Source: JBOGUF01 sp050696075 (GTDB lineage: Bacteria; Chloroflexota; Chloroflexia; Thermomicrobiales; UBA6265). Taken from it: DNA of 8,743 nt. A program made the position numbers and the translations under genes. The notes beneath the pieces were generated by a model, which was given only the letters and a program-made list of their open reading frames with translations, had not been told where the DNA came from and searched no databases. The DNA is taken from NCBI GenBank assembly GCA_050696075.1, contig JBOGUF010000135.1, positions 1 through 8,743 on the forward strand. Direction: 5' to 3'. Below are positions 1 to 6,474 of the stretch, in pieces. How positions within the stretch are numbered: position 1 is the first letter of the stretch; every line of letters starts with the position of its first letter.

Positions 1-403
1 ACCGCGGGGTGAGCACGATCCGGGCCTCGACGGCCAGCGCGGGATGGCAGCAGAGAAAGATCAGGCGCAGACGGTCATCGTGGACCACGGGATTGGCCGG
101 GACACTCGCCTCGGAGGCGCCGGCTTCGACGAGCAGGTGCAGCTTGGAGCGCAAGGTGCGGTCGCGCCGCAGGGCGTCGAGGGCGTTCCGTCGGGCGACG
201 GTGGTCAGCCAGGCGCCCGGCCTGGCCGGCACGCCGTTACGCGTCCAGGCGTCGAGCGCAGCAAGGTAGGCGTCCTGCACGCACTCCTCGGCCAGGTCGA
301 GATCCCGCGCGACGCGCACGGTCGAGGCGAGGACGGCGGCCCACTCGTGACGGTGCGCGTCGGCGACGGCTAGTTCGACGGTGGCCATGCCGGTTCCGGT
401 CAC
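1..403 (-). CDS. ECF RNA polymerase sigma factor, DUF6596/ECF42-like (3' end outside window)
   Basis: Partial gene of about 134 codons running off the left edge. The leftward reading gives a sigma-70 region 2 pattern (DLAEECVQDAYLAALDAW, then RPGAWLTTVARRNALDALRR), followed by HDDRLRLIFLCCHPALAVEA, which is the characteristic start of the DUF6596 segment in ECF sigma factors of the ECF42 type. Such proteins recruit RNA polymerase core to specific promoters; the family carries a long C-terminal extension that would lie outside the window. The GTG at 403-401 is chosen as start because it overlaps the TGA of the upstream DGPF gene (GTGA), which implies translational coupling; an in-frame ATG at 388 is the alternative. 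DGPF/YCII proteins are the known genomic partners of this sigma group. No anti-sigma factor gene is visible in the window. The family call is firm; regulon and signal are unknown. Confidence 0.9.
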   Translation of the reverse strand, partial: MTGTGMATVELAVADAHRHEWAAVLASTVRVARDLDLAEECVQDAYLAALDAWTRNGVPARPGAWLTTVARRNALDALRRDRTLRSKLHLLVEAGASEASVPANPVVHDDRLRLIFLCCHPALAVEARIVLTPR

Positions 404-741
404 GCTTCCGGTGCGGCGAGGAGCGGGCGCACTTCGACGCCGCCGCGCCAGGTGGCGGGGCAGCGCTTGGCGATGTCCAGCGCGTGATCGAGATCGCGGG
501 CATCGAGGATGAAGAACCCAGCGAGCACCTCTTTCGACTCGATGAAGGGGCCGTCGGTGACCAGATCGCCCCGAATCGAGGTGGCCGTGGTGCTCGGTTG
601 GAGCGCTTGCGGCGCATTCAGTTTGCCGCCCAGCTCCTCGATCTGGTTGGCATAGCGCATGTGGGCCTCCATCTCTTCCGGCGGGAGGACCATCGGGTCG
701 GCGGGGGCGGGCGAGTTGAGGAGAATCGCGTACTGAGGCAT
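400..741 (-). CDS. YCII-related (DGPF domain) protein
   Basis: A 113-residue protein beginning MPQYAILLNSP and containing VTDGPFIESKEVLAGFFILD, the DGPF signature of the YCII-related superfamily (ferredoxin-like alpha/beta fold, often linked to ECF sigma factors). Length matches the family. The ATG at 741 is chosen because an AGGG-type ribosome binding site lies just upstream on the minus strand and homologous proteins begin at this point; an upstream extension to 792 would overlap the preceding SDR stop and lacks family similarity. It lies 16 nt after the SDR stop and overlaps the sigma factor start by 4 nt, so the three genes look like one operon. Biochemical function is not established; a signalling or regulatory role with the sigma factor is inferred from recurring linkage. 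Confidence 0.9.
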   Translation of the reverse strand: MPQYAILLNSPAPADPMVLPPEEMEAHMRYANQIEELGGKLNAPQALQPSTTATSIRGDLVTDGPFIESKEVLAGFFILDARDLDHALDIAKRCPATWRGGVEVRPLLAAPEA

Positions 742-757
742 CGGTTTCCCTTTCGGT

Positions 758-1524
758 TCAGTCCATGATCGAGCCGTGGGTGAGGTTGGCAACGGTTCCC
801 GTCATCGCGCTGGCATGATCCGAGGCCACGATGACGGCCGCGCGCGCCACCTCGTCCAGTCTCGGGAGGCGGTCGAGTGCCGTCCCGGCGGTCATGTACC
901 CGTGCGCGTCGATGGAGACGTCCGGCCAGGTCTCCGGAATGGCGTCCGGCCGCAGACAGACGACGCGAATCCCGTGCGGCCCGAGCTCCCCCGCCAGACC
1001 GCGGGAGAGGGCTTCGATGGCGGCACAGGCCGTGCTGAAGCCTCCCGTCAAATGATATCGTCGGTCGCGGCCGGACAGCGCCGCCGAAGATGAGGAGAGG
1101 GTCAGGATCACCCCCGATCCCTTCTTGATCATCTGCCGAGCCGCCGCCGTTGCGGTCAGGAAGTGGGTCGTGACGCCCGTCATGACCGGAAGGGTGAAGT
1201 CCTCACGCGGCATCTCGACGAGCCGGGTTCCCTGCAGGTCGCCTCTGATCCAAATGGCGTTGAACGAGATATCGATGCCACCCGCTCTCTCGACCACGGC
1301 GTCAACATGCTGTTGGACGGCCTTTTGGTCGAGCGCATCGACTTGAGCTGTCTCGGCCATCCCCCTCCTGCCGCCGATATCTCTGCCGCCACCGCGTCCA
1401 GCTTCTCCCGCGTGCGCCCGGCCAGAAAGACCTTTGCGCCCTCATGTGCAAAGGCCCGGGCCACGGCGCCGCCGATGGCTCCTCCCGCGCCGTAGACCAC
1501 AGAAGCCTTGTTCTCAAGCATCAT
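758..1524 (-). pseudogene. Atypical short-chain dehydrogenase/reductase, frameshifted
   Basis: Two overlapping leftward reading frames together make one SDR of about 255 residues. The N-terminal part (from ATG 1524) has the Rossmann glycine motif VVYGAGGAIGGAVARAF and the NADP-type segment FLAGRTREKLDAV. It then loses frame at a run of five C on the plus strand (1361-1365). The rest (MAETAQVDALDQKAV... to the stop at 758) continues the family pattern: ERAGGIDISFNA, SGVILTLSSSSAAL, ELGPHGIRVVCLRP. One extra base in that run restores an uninterrupted protein, so this is either a real frameshift, a sequencing slip, or less likely ribosomal slippage. The catalytic YxxxK is absent: the aligned stretch is GGFSTACAAIEAL, with Phe for Tyr and Cys for Lys. 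That suggests a non-classical SDR that may not catalyse normal dehydrogenation. The start is supported by AAGGAGG 6 nt upstream. It is first gene of the sigma/DGPF operon. Confidence 0.85.
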
Positions 1525-1786
1525 TGCCAACCTCCTTAATCTGCGCCAAAGAACAGGCCGGTGTCACCCAGCCTTCAACAAAGACGACGAACCAACCGAC
1601 CGCAAATCGACCCGTCCCGACGCAAAACCATGCGATCCGCGTCACCCCTGCCGCCGTTCGCCCAATGTTCGGGGACACGTCCGTTCGAGGCTTCGACGAC
1701 GCGGTCACATTCTTTCGTTGGGTTCCGTCAAGGTAGTGACGCCCGATGTCCGGCCGTTCTGGCGCAACGAGTGTAAGGAGCACGGT
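1525..1786. other. Divergent intergenic region between SDR and VOC genes
   Basis: About 260 nt separate the SDR start (leftward) from the inferred VOC start (rightward), so promoters for both transcripts should lie here. A strong AAGGAGG (minus strand, 1531-1537) serves the SDR and an AAGGAG (plus, 1775-1780) serves the VOC gene. I see no convincing -35/-10 pair. I also found no exact TGTCGA, the -35 element that I recall being described for ECF42 promoters, on either strand. Open frames here on both strands have no recognisable protein similarity. Confidence 0.6.
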
Positions 1787-2131
1787 CTGACATCTGGCCT
1801 CAAAACCGTCATCTATCCCGTCAGGGATTTGGCGCAGGAGAAGACGCTCTACGGCAGGCTCTTCGGTGTGGCGCCGGCTATGGACGAGCCGTACCACGTC
1901 GGGTTCAACGTCGGAGATCAGGATGTCGGTCTCGATCCCCACGGGCACAGCAAGGGTATGACCGAGTCGATCACCTACTGGCACGTGGACGACATCGAGC
2001 AGCGTCTCGCGCTGCTCCTTGACGCCGGCGCAGAGGCGCACCAAGCGATCACCGACGTCGGTGGAGGCAAGCTGATCGCATCGGTGGAGGACGCTGACGG
2101 CAACATCACCGGACTGCTCCAGCCAGCTTGA
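1787..2131 (+). CDS. VOC/glyoxalase-like family protein
   Basis: A 114-residue single-domain protein of the vicinal oxygen chelate (glyoxalase/bleomycin resistance) superfamily. Visible landmarks are the opening LKTVIYPVRDLAQEKTLYG, then MDEPYHVGFNVGDQDVGLDP, the second-half start ITYWHVDDIEQRLALLLDAGAE and the end VGGGKLIASVEDADGNITGLL. Family members begin at the residue encoded here by CTG 1787 (LTSGLKTV where MTSGLKTV is expected), and AAGGAG lies 6 nt before it, so CTG is the favoured start. The alternative in-frame GTG at 1736 adds 17 residues unlike the family and has a poorly spaced ribosome site. The substrate is unknown; metal binding is typical of the superfamily but not proven here. 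The gene is divergent from the SDR-DGPF-sigma operon, and small VOC and DGPF proteins often occur in the same neighbourhoods. Confidence 0.88.
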   Translation: MTSGLKTVIYPVRDLAQEKTLYGRLFGVAPAMDEPYHVGFNVGDQDVGLDPHGHSKGMTESITYWHVDDIEQRLALLLDAGAEAHQAITDVGGGKLIASVEDADGNITGLLQPA

Positions 2132-2212
2132 TTGCCCGTCGTCACGCGGAGGGTGGCCGGGGTCCGTGGAACAGCCGTTGCTGATGACCTGGGTCTCGGC
2201 CTGTCCCGCGTG

Positions 2213-3124
2213 TCAACCGCATCGCTGGTGATCGGCAAGCACTTCATCGATGACGCGGCGGGAATTGCTTACTTCAAGGGAATTGGTGCCGGGGCGTGCG
2301 GCAAAGACAATGAGGGCCTTCCACAGTGTCCACCCACGGCCCCGCGCCCAGGTCGCGTTATCGAGGGGAAGGGCGGCGCGGAACGCCTCCCGGCTTTCCC
2401 CCGCGAAGAGGGTCCACGCAATCGCCAAATCGCAGGCGGGATCGCCCACGCCGGACGTCCCGAAGTCGATTACGGCGCTCAGCCGGCCCCGCTCGACCAG
2501 CAGGTTCCCCGCACTGATGTCACCGTGGAACCAGACAGGGGCGCCGTGCCATGTCGCCGCGAGGGCCGCTTCCCAGACCTCGGTCGCGGTGTCGATGTCG
2601 ATCTGGCCGGCGAGGGCTTTGAGCGCTTGCCGGGTTTCGCCGTCATAGACGGCCGGCGGCCCGCCGCGATAGAAGTTGTGCGCCCCAGGCGGCGGCCCAT
2701 CGGCAGCGTCGGCCCGTTGCAGGGCGACGAGGAATTGAGCCAGGCTCATCGCGAATTGCCGCGGGTCGGCGATAGGCGCGTATGTCGCGATCTCGCCGTC
2801 GAGCCAGCGGTAGACGGACCAGGGCCAGGGATAGCCGTCGGCTGGACTCCCCATCGCCAGCGGGACCGGGATGGGAAGGGGCAGGAGCGGCGCCAGTCTG
2901 GGCAACCAGCGCTGTTCTTTTTCCACCTGGAGGGCGTATCCCGCGGCGCTCGGCAGCCGCACCGTCATCTGCTCGCCGAGATGAAAGGTCCGGTTGTCCC
3001 ACCCGTCGAATGCAACCGGCTTGATAGGAAGGTCTGCCCACCGCGGAAATTGGGTGGTGACCAACCGGCGCACCAGCGGCACGTCGATATTCACCTTGTC
3101 GGCATGCCAATCACTCGTGGACAT
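2213..3124 (-). CDS. Aminoglycoside phosphotransferase (APH)-family kinase
   Basis: A 303-residue protein with the APH/choline-kinase fold. The catalytic loop is WFHGDISAGNLLV (His200, Asp202, Asn207) and the metal-binding DFG-equivalent is VIDFGTSGVGDPACDLA (Asp220). The N-lobe shows MTVRLPSA, with Arg where classical APH enzymes have the ATP-contacting Lys, followed by QVEKEQRWLPRLAPLLPLPIPVP; this Arg is usual in this subgroup. It would transfer phosphate from ATP to a small hydroxylated substrate. Many such chromosomal proteins are annotated as aminoglycoside kinases without shown resistance, so the substrate is open. The ATG at 3124 is preceded by AAGGAGG with an 11-nt spacer. It is divergent from the methyltransferase gene, with a 25-bp palindrome between. 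Stop-to-stop distance to the convergent VOC gene is about 80 nt and shows no clear terminator. Confidence 0.9.
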   Translation of the reverse strand: MSTSDWHADKVNIDVPLVRRLVTTQFPRWADLPIKPVAFDGWDNRTFHLGEQMTVRLPSAAGYALQVEKEQRWLPRLAPLLPLPIPVPLAMGSPADGYPWPWSVYRWLDGEIATYAPIADPRQFAMSLAQFLVALQRADAADGPPPGAHNFYRGGPPAVYDGETRQALKALAGQIDIDTATEVWEAALAATWHGAPVWFHGDISAGNLLVERGRLSAVIDFGTSGVGDPACDLAIAWTLFAGESREAFRAALPLDNATWARGRGWTLWKALIVFAARPGTNSLEVSNSRRVIDEVLADHQRCG

Positions 3125-3155
3125 CGGCCATACAACCTCCTTGGCGCGTCGCTAA

Positions 3156-3180
3156 ACCTGCCGCGCGTCGCGCGGCAGGT
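3156..3180. repeat. Perfect 25-nt inverted repeat (hairpin or operator)
   Basis: Two 11-nt arms, ACCTGCCGCGC and GCGCGGCAGGT, are exact reverse complements around a 3-nt GTC spacer. The repeat lies between two divergent genes, 32 nt upstream of the APH start and about 90 nt upstream of the methyltransferase start. There is no T-tract on either side in either orientation, so an intrinsic terminator is unlikely. It could be a dimeric repressor site for both genes or a leader hairpin in the APH mRNA. The symmetry is directly seen; the role is inference. Confidence 0.85.
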
Positions 3181-3269
3181 ACTCCTTGCGGTTGAGCGGG
3201 TCATGTTCTGCCCGCGCCCGCGCCGCGGTCGTAGGGGAACGCCTATCGGACGCGACTGCGCGCGAGAAG

Positions 3270-4004
3270 ATGCATAATTATCGTATGTATTCAGACGCGG
3301 AGGCGGCGAGCCTCTATGACGTGCTCAACCCGTGGGGTCTGAGCGACGAATTCTACTTCTCCCTGGCGATGGCTTCCCCATCCGTCCTGGACGTTGGGTG
3401 CGGGACCGGGACGATGCTGCACCGGGCACGATCCGCCGGCCACACCGGCCGCCTGGTCGGCATCGATCCGGACCGGGCGGCGCTCGATGTTGCGCGGCGG
3501 CGTAACGATATCGAGTGGTTGGAGGGCACGGCCGCCTCGATGACCTGGGACCGCGATTTCGATCTGGCGGTGATGATGAACCACGCCTTTCAATGCTTCG
3601 TCACCGACGACGAACTCCGCGCCTCGCTGGCCGCGATTCGCCGCGCATTGGTCGATGGTGGGCGGTTTGTCTTCGAGACCCGTAACCCCGCGGTGCGGGC
3701 GTGGGAGGAGTGGCATCCCGGCAACCCGATCGATGTTGTCGACCCGGCGGGCCGGGCAGTGCGCATCACCTACCAGGTGCAGTCGGTTGACGGCGATGTG
3801 GTCACCTTTACCGAGACGACCAGCGACCCGGATGGCACCATGCGGCGCGTGGATCGGGCCAGCCTTCGGTTCCTTGACGCCGCTGCTCTGACGCACTTCC
3901 TCGCCGAGGCCGGATTCGTCATCGACGCACAGCACGGCGGTTGGTTCGGCGAGACGGTAGAACAGACAGCCGCGGAGATTGTCACCTCCGCCCGAAAGGC
4001 ATAA
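3270..4004 (+). CDS. Class I SAM-dependent methyltransferase
   Basis: A 244-residue protein (239 if started at ATG 3285) with the class I methyltransferase fold. Motif I is SVLDVGCGTGTML, motif II region GRLVGIDPDRAALDVARRR ends in the acidic residue expected to hold the ribose, then FDLAVMMNHAFQCF and the post-motif stretch ALVDGGRFVFETRNP. The C-terminal half (beta strands RITYQVQSVDGDVVTFTET, then LRFLDAAALTHFLAEAGFVI) resembles small-molecule methyltransferases of the Methyltransf_25/11 type; the substrate cannot be read from sequence. Start choice is uncertain: neither ATG 3270 nor ATG 3285 has a Shine-Dalgarno. A CATAAT box at 3273-3278 is placed so that transcription could begin at the 3285 ATG itself, giving a leaderless mRNA. 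The gene stands alone and is divergent from the APH gene. It ends about 100 nt before the convergent kinase gene. Confidence 0.88.
   Translation: MHNYRMYSDAEAASLYDVLNPWGLSDEFYFSLAMASPSVLDVGCGTGTMLHRARSAGHTGRLVGIDPDRAALDVARRRNDIEWLEGTAASMTWDRDFDLAVMMNHAFQCFVTDDELRASLAAIRRALVDGGRFVFETRNPAVRAWEEWHPGNPIDVVDPAGRAVRITYQVQSVDGDVVTFTETTSDPDGTMRRVDRASLRFLDAAALTHFLAEAGFVIDAQHGGWFGETVEQTAAEIVTSARKA
3273..3278 (+). promoter_or_regulatory. Candidate -10 box of a leaderless promoter
   Basis: CATAAT matches the TATAAT consensus at five of six positions and sits in a conspicuous AT-rich patch within very GC-rich DNA. The A of ATG 3285 lies seven bases after the last box base, the usual +1 position. No good -35 is visible about 17 bp upstream. 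If ATG 3270 is the true start, this is merely coding sequence. Confidence 0.35.
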
Positions 4005-4105
4005 CTTCTCCGGAATCTACGTACTGGCGGCGCGGGGACCACCGGAGCGCGATCCAGGAGGCCCGCTCATGTGGGAGTAAGCGCTGAAGACACCCAGGCG
4101 CCCGC

Positions 4106-4606
4106 CTACGCCAGTACGCCCACAAGCCGAAGCAGCGTCGCCACCACCTGGTTGAGCGGCACACTGGTGTCGACTTCGTGCCCGGCGCCTCGTCTCAACA
4201 TCGGCTCGATGGTTTGCCGTAGGCTCAGCACGCGCGCGACTTCCTCGGGGCGTTTCCCATACGGATTGGTCGTCCGCGTCGCCAACCGCTCGATGATCAC
4301 GTCGGCGGGCGCCGTCAGCAGGACGATGTGGTCGAATTGCGGGTAAAACTTCCCCTGGTTCGGAGAGGTTCCGCTGAGGAAGAGGACGTCGGCGTCGTCG
4401 GTGGACAGCAGGGCTTGGATGCGGTCTTCTTGCCATACCCAGTCTTGCCCAGGATCGAGGCCGGTTGGTTCGTCCGCGGGGACGTTCACCAGTTCGGAGA
4501 ACCCGTCGTAATCCGTATCAACGGCCTTGTAGCCGCGTGCGGCCAGTTCCTTGATCAGCGTCGACTTACCGGTGCCCGACATACCGGTGAGCAGCACACG
4601 TTTCAC
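4106..4606 (-). CDS. P-loop AAA/nucleotide kinase-like ATPase
   Basis: A 166-residue P-loop protein. The Walker A motif is GMSGTGKST (residues 8-16) directly after the first strand MKRVLLT. The DTDYDG stretch (30-35) sits where nucleoside, shikimate and gluconate kinases hold substrate or Mg. DVLFLSGTSPNQGKF and DHIVLLTAPADVIIERLATRTTNPYGK follow, the last resembling an Arg-containing LID region. Size and layout fit a small phosphotransferase of the adenylate/gluconate-kinase group, usually annotated just as AAA family ATPase; the substrate is unknown. The start is GTG 4606 because the Walker A strand begins there and no in-frame ATG precedes it; the ribosome site is weak. It is convergent with the methyltransferase and about 130 nt downstream of the unknown 116-residue gene, on the same strand. 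Confidence 0.85.
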   Translation of the reverse strand: MKRVLLTGMSGTGKSTLIKELAARGYKAVDTDYDGFSELVNVPADEPTGLDPGQDWVWQEDRIQALLSTDDADVLFLSGTSPNQGKFYPQFDHIVLLTAPADVIIERLATRTTNPYGKRPEEVARVLSLRQTIEPMLRRGAGHEVDTSVPLNQVVATLLRLVGVLA

Positions 4607-4737
4607 GACGTCACCGTACCCATCGCCTTCGCCAGGAGGCGCTGCCGCTTACACGCGGGGCAGAATATGTATCGTCGAGACCTCTTTCGCGAGTATGAAC
4701 CGTCTCTCGAGGATCATATCGAGAAATGGTCAGCGTG

Positions 4738-5088
4738 TCAGGCGCGCGATCCTGCAATCCTGTTGGCCATCGCCTCGCCCCACGGTTCGCGGGACCGGCG
4801 TAGCCCTTGCTCAACGGCACCGCCGAGGGCATCATCAAGCATTCGAAATGACTCTTCGGCCTCGTAACTCAACACGTTGTCGAGGAAGGCGTTCAAGTCG
4901 TCGTCGAAATAGTTCGGATTGTTCGCGGGCAAATCGAGTTTGAAGGTGCCCTCAGAATGGGCTGCTAGCGTCCAATTGCCGCCGTTGAGGATTGCCCGGC
5001 CGCCTTCGTCAAAAACCTCCACCGTCTCATCATTCAGGTGACGGGAGAACGCTTGCGACATCGCTTCTTTCACGTGCTCCATGTCCAC
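4738..5088 (-). CDS. Hypothetical protein, 116 residues
   Basis: I do not recognise this family. The protein begins MDMEHVKEAMSQAFSRHL, has a central probably beta-rich part (ETVEVFDEGGRAIL, NWTLAAHSEGTFKLDLP), then an acidic stretch PNYFDDDLNAFLDNVLSYEAEESF likely to be helical, and a basic/mixed tail. There is no signal peptide or membrane segment and no cysteine. A strong AAGGAGG lies 9 nt before GTG 5088, which makes GTG the favoured start over the in-frame ATG at 5082 (15 nt spacing). This good ribosome site and the sensible composition argue that the gene is real. It is divergent from the cytosine methyltransferase across a roughly 130-nt gap, so it could be unrelated or share a control region with the R-M operon. 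No helix-turn-helix is evident. Confidence 0.7.
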   Translation of the reverse strand: MDMEHVKEAMSQAFSRHLNDETVEVFDEGGRAILNGGNWTLAAHSEGTFKLDLPANNPNYFDDDLNAFLDNVLSYEAEESFRMLDDALGGAVEQGLRRSREPWGEAMANRIAGSRA

Positions 5089-5167
5089 AGGCTGCTTCCT
5101 CCTTGCGCTGATCGATTCACATCTTAGCGCACGGAGTTAATTCAGCATGCGAAGCGATCATCTGTAC

Positions 5168-5173
5168 TAGAAT
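5168..5173 (+). promoter_or_regulatory. Candidate -10 box for the R-M operon
   Basis: TAGAAT (five of six matches to TATAAT) lies about 50 nt upstream of the cytosine methyltransferase start in the divergent intergenic region. It is followed at once by the 8-bp palindrome CCCGCGGG (5174-5181), which would fall at or near the transcription start. No convincing -35 is seen at the standard spacing, so the call is tentative. Confidence 0.25.
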
Positions 5174-5220
5174 CCCGCGGGGATCGACAGCGTCCGCGAA
5201 TTGTCGTAAGGTGTACGTAC

Positions 5221-6474
5221 ATGCCCCGCTTGATAGACGAACATGGGAAGGGGAAGTCGCGCGTGACGCCGTTGCGCTTTTACGACTTCTTTGCTGGCGT
5301 TGGTCTCGTTGAACTCGCTCTCGTGCCGCCCTGGGAGTGCGTGTGGGCGAACGACAACGACGTAACGAAGAAAGCGATATACGACGACAACTTCGACGAT
5401 CCAAGGAAACTGGTGTGTAAGAACGTCGAGGATGTCAAGGCGGACGAATTGCCAACGCCTGCGGACATGGCCTGGGCATCGTTCCCTTGCCAGGATCTCT
5501 CACTCGCAGGATGGCGGCGCGGGATCAATGGAAAACGCAGCGGCGTGTTCTGGTCATTTCACGAGATCATGGCCAACTTGCACCGGCGAGGTCAACGCCC
5601 GCCTCTTATCGTGATCGAAAATGTCGCTGGACTCCTTTATGGCGACAATTTCTCCGGACTCTGCGAGGCGCTGGCCGAGCTTGACATGCAGTTCGGCGCA
5701 CTGATGATCGACGCGAAGTATTTTCTCCCGCAGTCGCGGCCTCGCGTGTTCGTTGTCGCGGTAGACCGGACTATCAACATTGATGCGGTGACCGCCCGCT
5801 GGCCAACCGTCGGGGGCTGGTTCCCGAAAAGCGTCTGGCGAGCGTACGATTCGCTATCAGATGAAGACAAAGCTCTGTGGAGGTGGTGGCGGTTGCCCTG
5901 TCCCAGGGCAGCAGTACCGGCAATTGCTAGCATCATCGAAGACGTGCCGACGAACGTGAAATGGCACACGGAGCACGAGACACGCCGACTGCTTGAGCTA
6001 ATGTCACCGACGAATCTGGCAAAGATCGAATGGGCCAAACGCACGACCGGTCGCTCGATCGGCTTTCTCTACAAGCGCACGCGCAAGGATGGACAACGAG
6101 CCGAGGTGCGATTCGACGGCATCGCCGGCTGCCTTCGCACGACGTACGGCGGGTCAAGTCGCCAGACCGTCGTCATCGTCGAACAGGGCGAGGTGCGCTC
6201 GCGACTACTGTCGCCGCGCGAGGCAGCGCGATTGATGGGCGCTGATGACGACTTTCGACTGCCCGATCGATACAACGATGCCTATCGGGCCATGGGCGAT
6301 GGTGTGGCAGTTCCCACTGTGCGCTGGCTGTCGGAGCACTTACTGGAACCCCTGGCCCTGGCGCACCGGTTCGCGCGGCAGCAGCCCGTGGAGGCGATTG
6401 AGTTCGAAGACAGCTTAGTCAGTTTCTATGGTTCGACGAGCGACGTCATGCATGCTCGGGGCGGCAGGAAATGA
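5221..6474 (+). CDS. dcm: DNA (cytosine-5-)-methyltransferase of a type II R-M system
   Basis: A 417-residue C5-cytosine methyltransferase that transfers a methyl group from SAM to C5 of a cytosine in a specific DNA site. Motifs appear in canonical order: motif I FYDFFAGVGLVELAL (FAGVG, about 24-28) binds SAM; motif IV FPCQDLSLAG carries the nucleophile Cys90; motif VI VIENVAG (Glu133); motif VIII QSRPRVFVVA (171-180); the target-recognition region lies roughly between 185 and 320, with GCLRTTYGGSS near its end; motif IX LLSPREAARLMG; motif X MGDGVAVPTVRWL. All catalytic residues are present, so it should be active. The recognition site cannot be read by eye. ATG 5221 is preceded by AAGGTG with a 7-nt spacer. 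It overlaps the next gene by ATGA and is first of a three-gene operon with a putative nuclease and Vsr. The symbol denotes family only, not E. coli Dcm specificity. Confidence 0.95.
   Translation: MPRLIDEHGKGKSRVTPLRFYDFFAGVGLVELALVPPWECVWANDNDVTKKAIYDDNFDDPRKLVCKNVEDVKADELPTPADMAWASFPCQDLSLAGWRRGINGKRSGVFWSFHEIMANLHRRGQRPPLIVIENVAGLLYGDNFSGLCEALAELDMQFGALMIDAKYFLPQSRPRVFVVAVDRTINIDAVTARWPTVGGWFPKSVWRAYDSLSDEDKALWRWWRLPCPRAAVPAIASIIEDVPTNVKWHTEHETRRLLELMSPTNLAKIEWAKRTTGRSIGFLYKRTRKDGQRAEVRFDGIAGCLRTTYGGSSRQTVVIVEQGEVRSRLLSPREAARLMGADDDFRLPDRYNDAYRAMGDGVAVPTVRWLSEHLLEPLALAHRFARQQPVEAIEFEDSLVSFYGSTSDVMHARGGRK

Noticed and set aside
1525..1786. ECF42-type autoregulated promoter
   Set aside because: I looked for the TGTCGA -35 element on both strands and saw only near matches such as TGTTGA and CGTCGA, without a matching -10.
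1514..2044. Leftward open frame of 176 codons
   Set aside because: Antisense to the VOC gene and its leader; no recognisable domain or ribosome site.
2132..3277. Long rightward open frame (381 codons)
   Set aside because: It lies antisense across the APH-family gene, whose catalytic motifs read clearly on the other strand; the frame has no family similarity and reflects high GC.
3291..3935. Leftward open frame of 214 codons
   Set aside because: Antisense shadow of the SAM methyltransferase, which has clear motif I on the plus strand.
4005..4105. Terminator between the convergent methyltransferase and kinase-like genes
   Set aside because: CTCCGG (4008-4013) and CCGGAG (4042-4047) can pair, but the 28-nt loop and lack of a T-tract make it unconvincing.
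4328..4867. Rightward open frame of 179 codons
   Set aside because: Runs antisense through the P-loop kinase-like gene and into the unknown 116-residue gene; composition is not protein-like.
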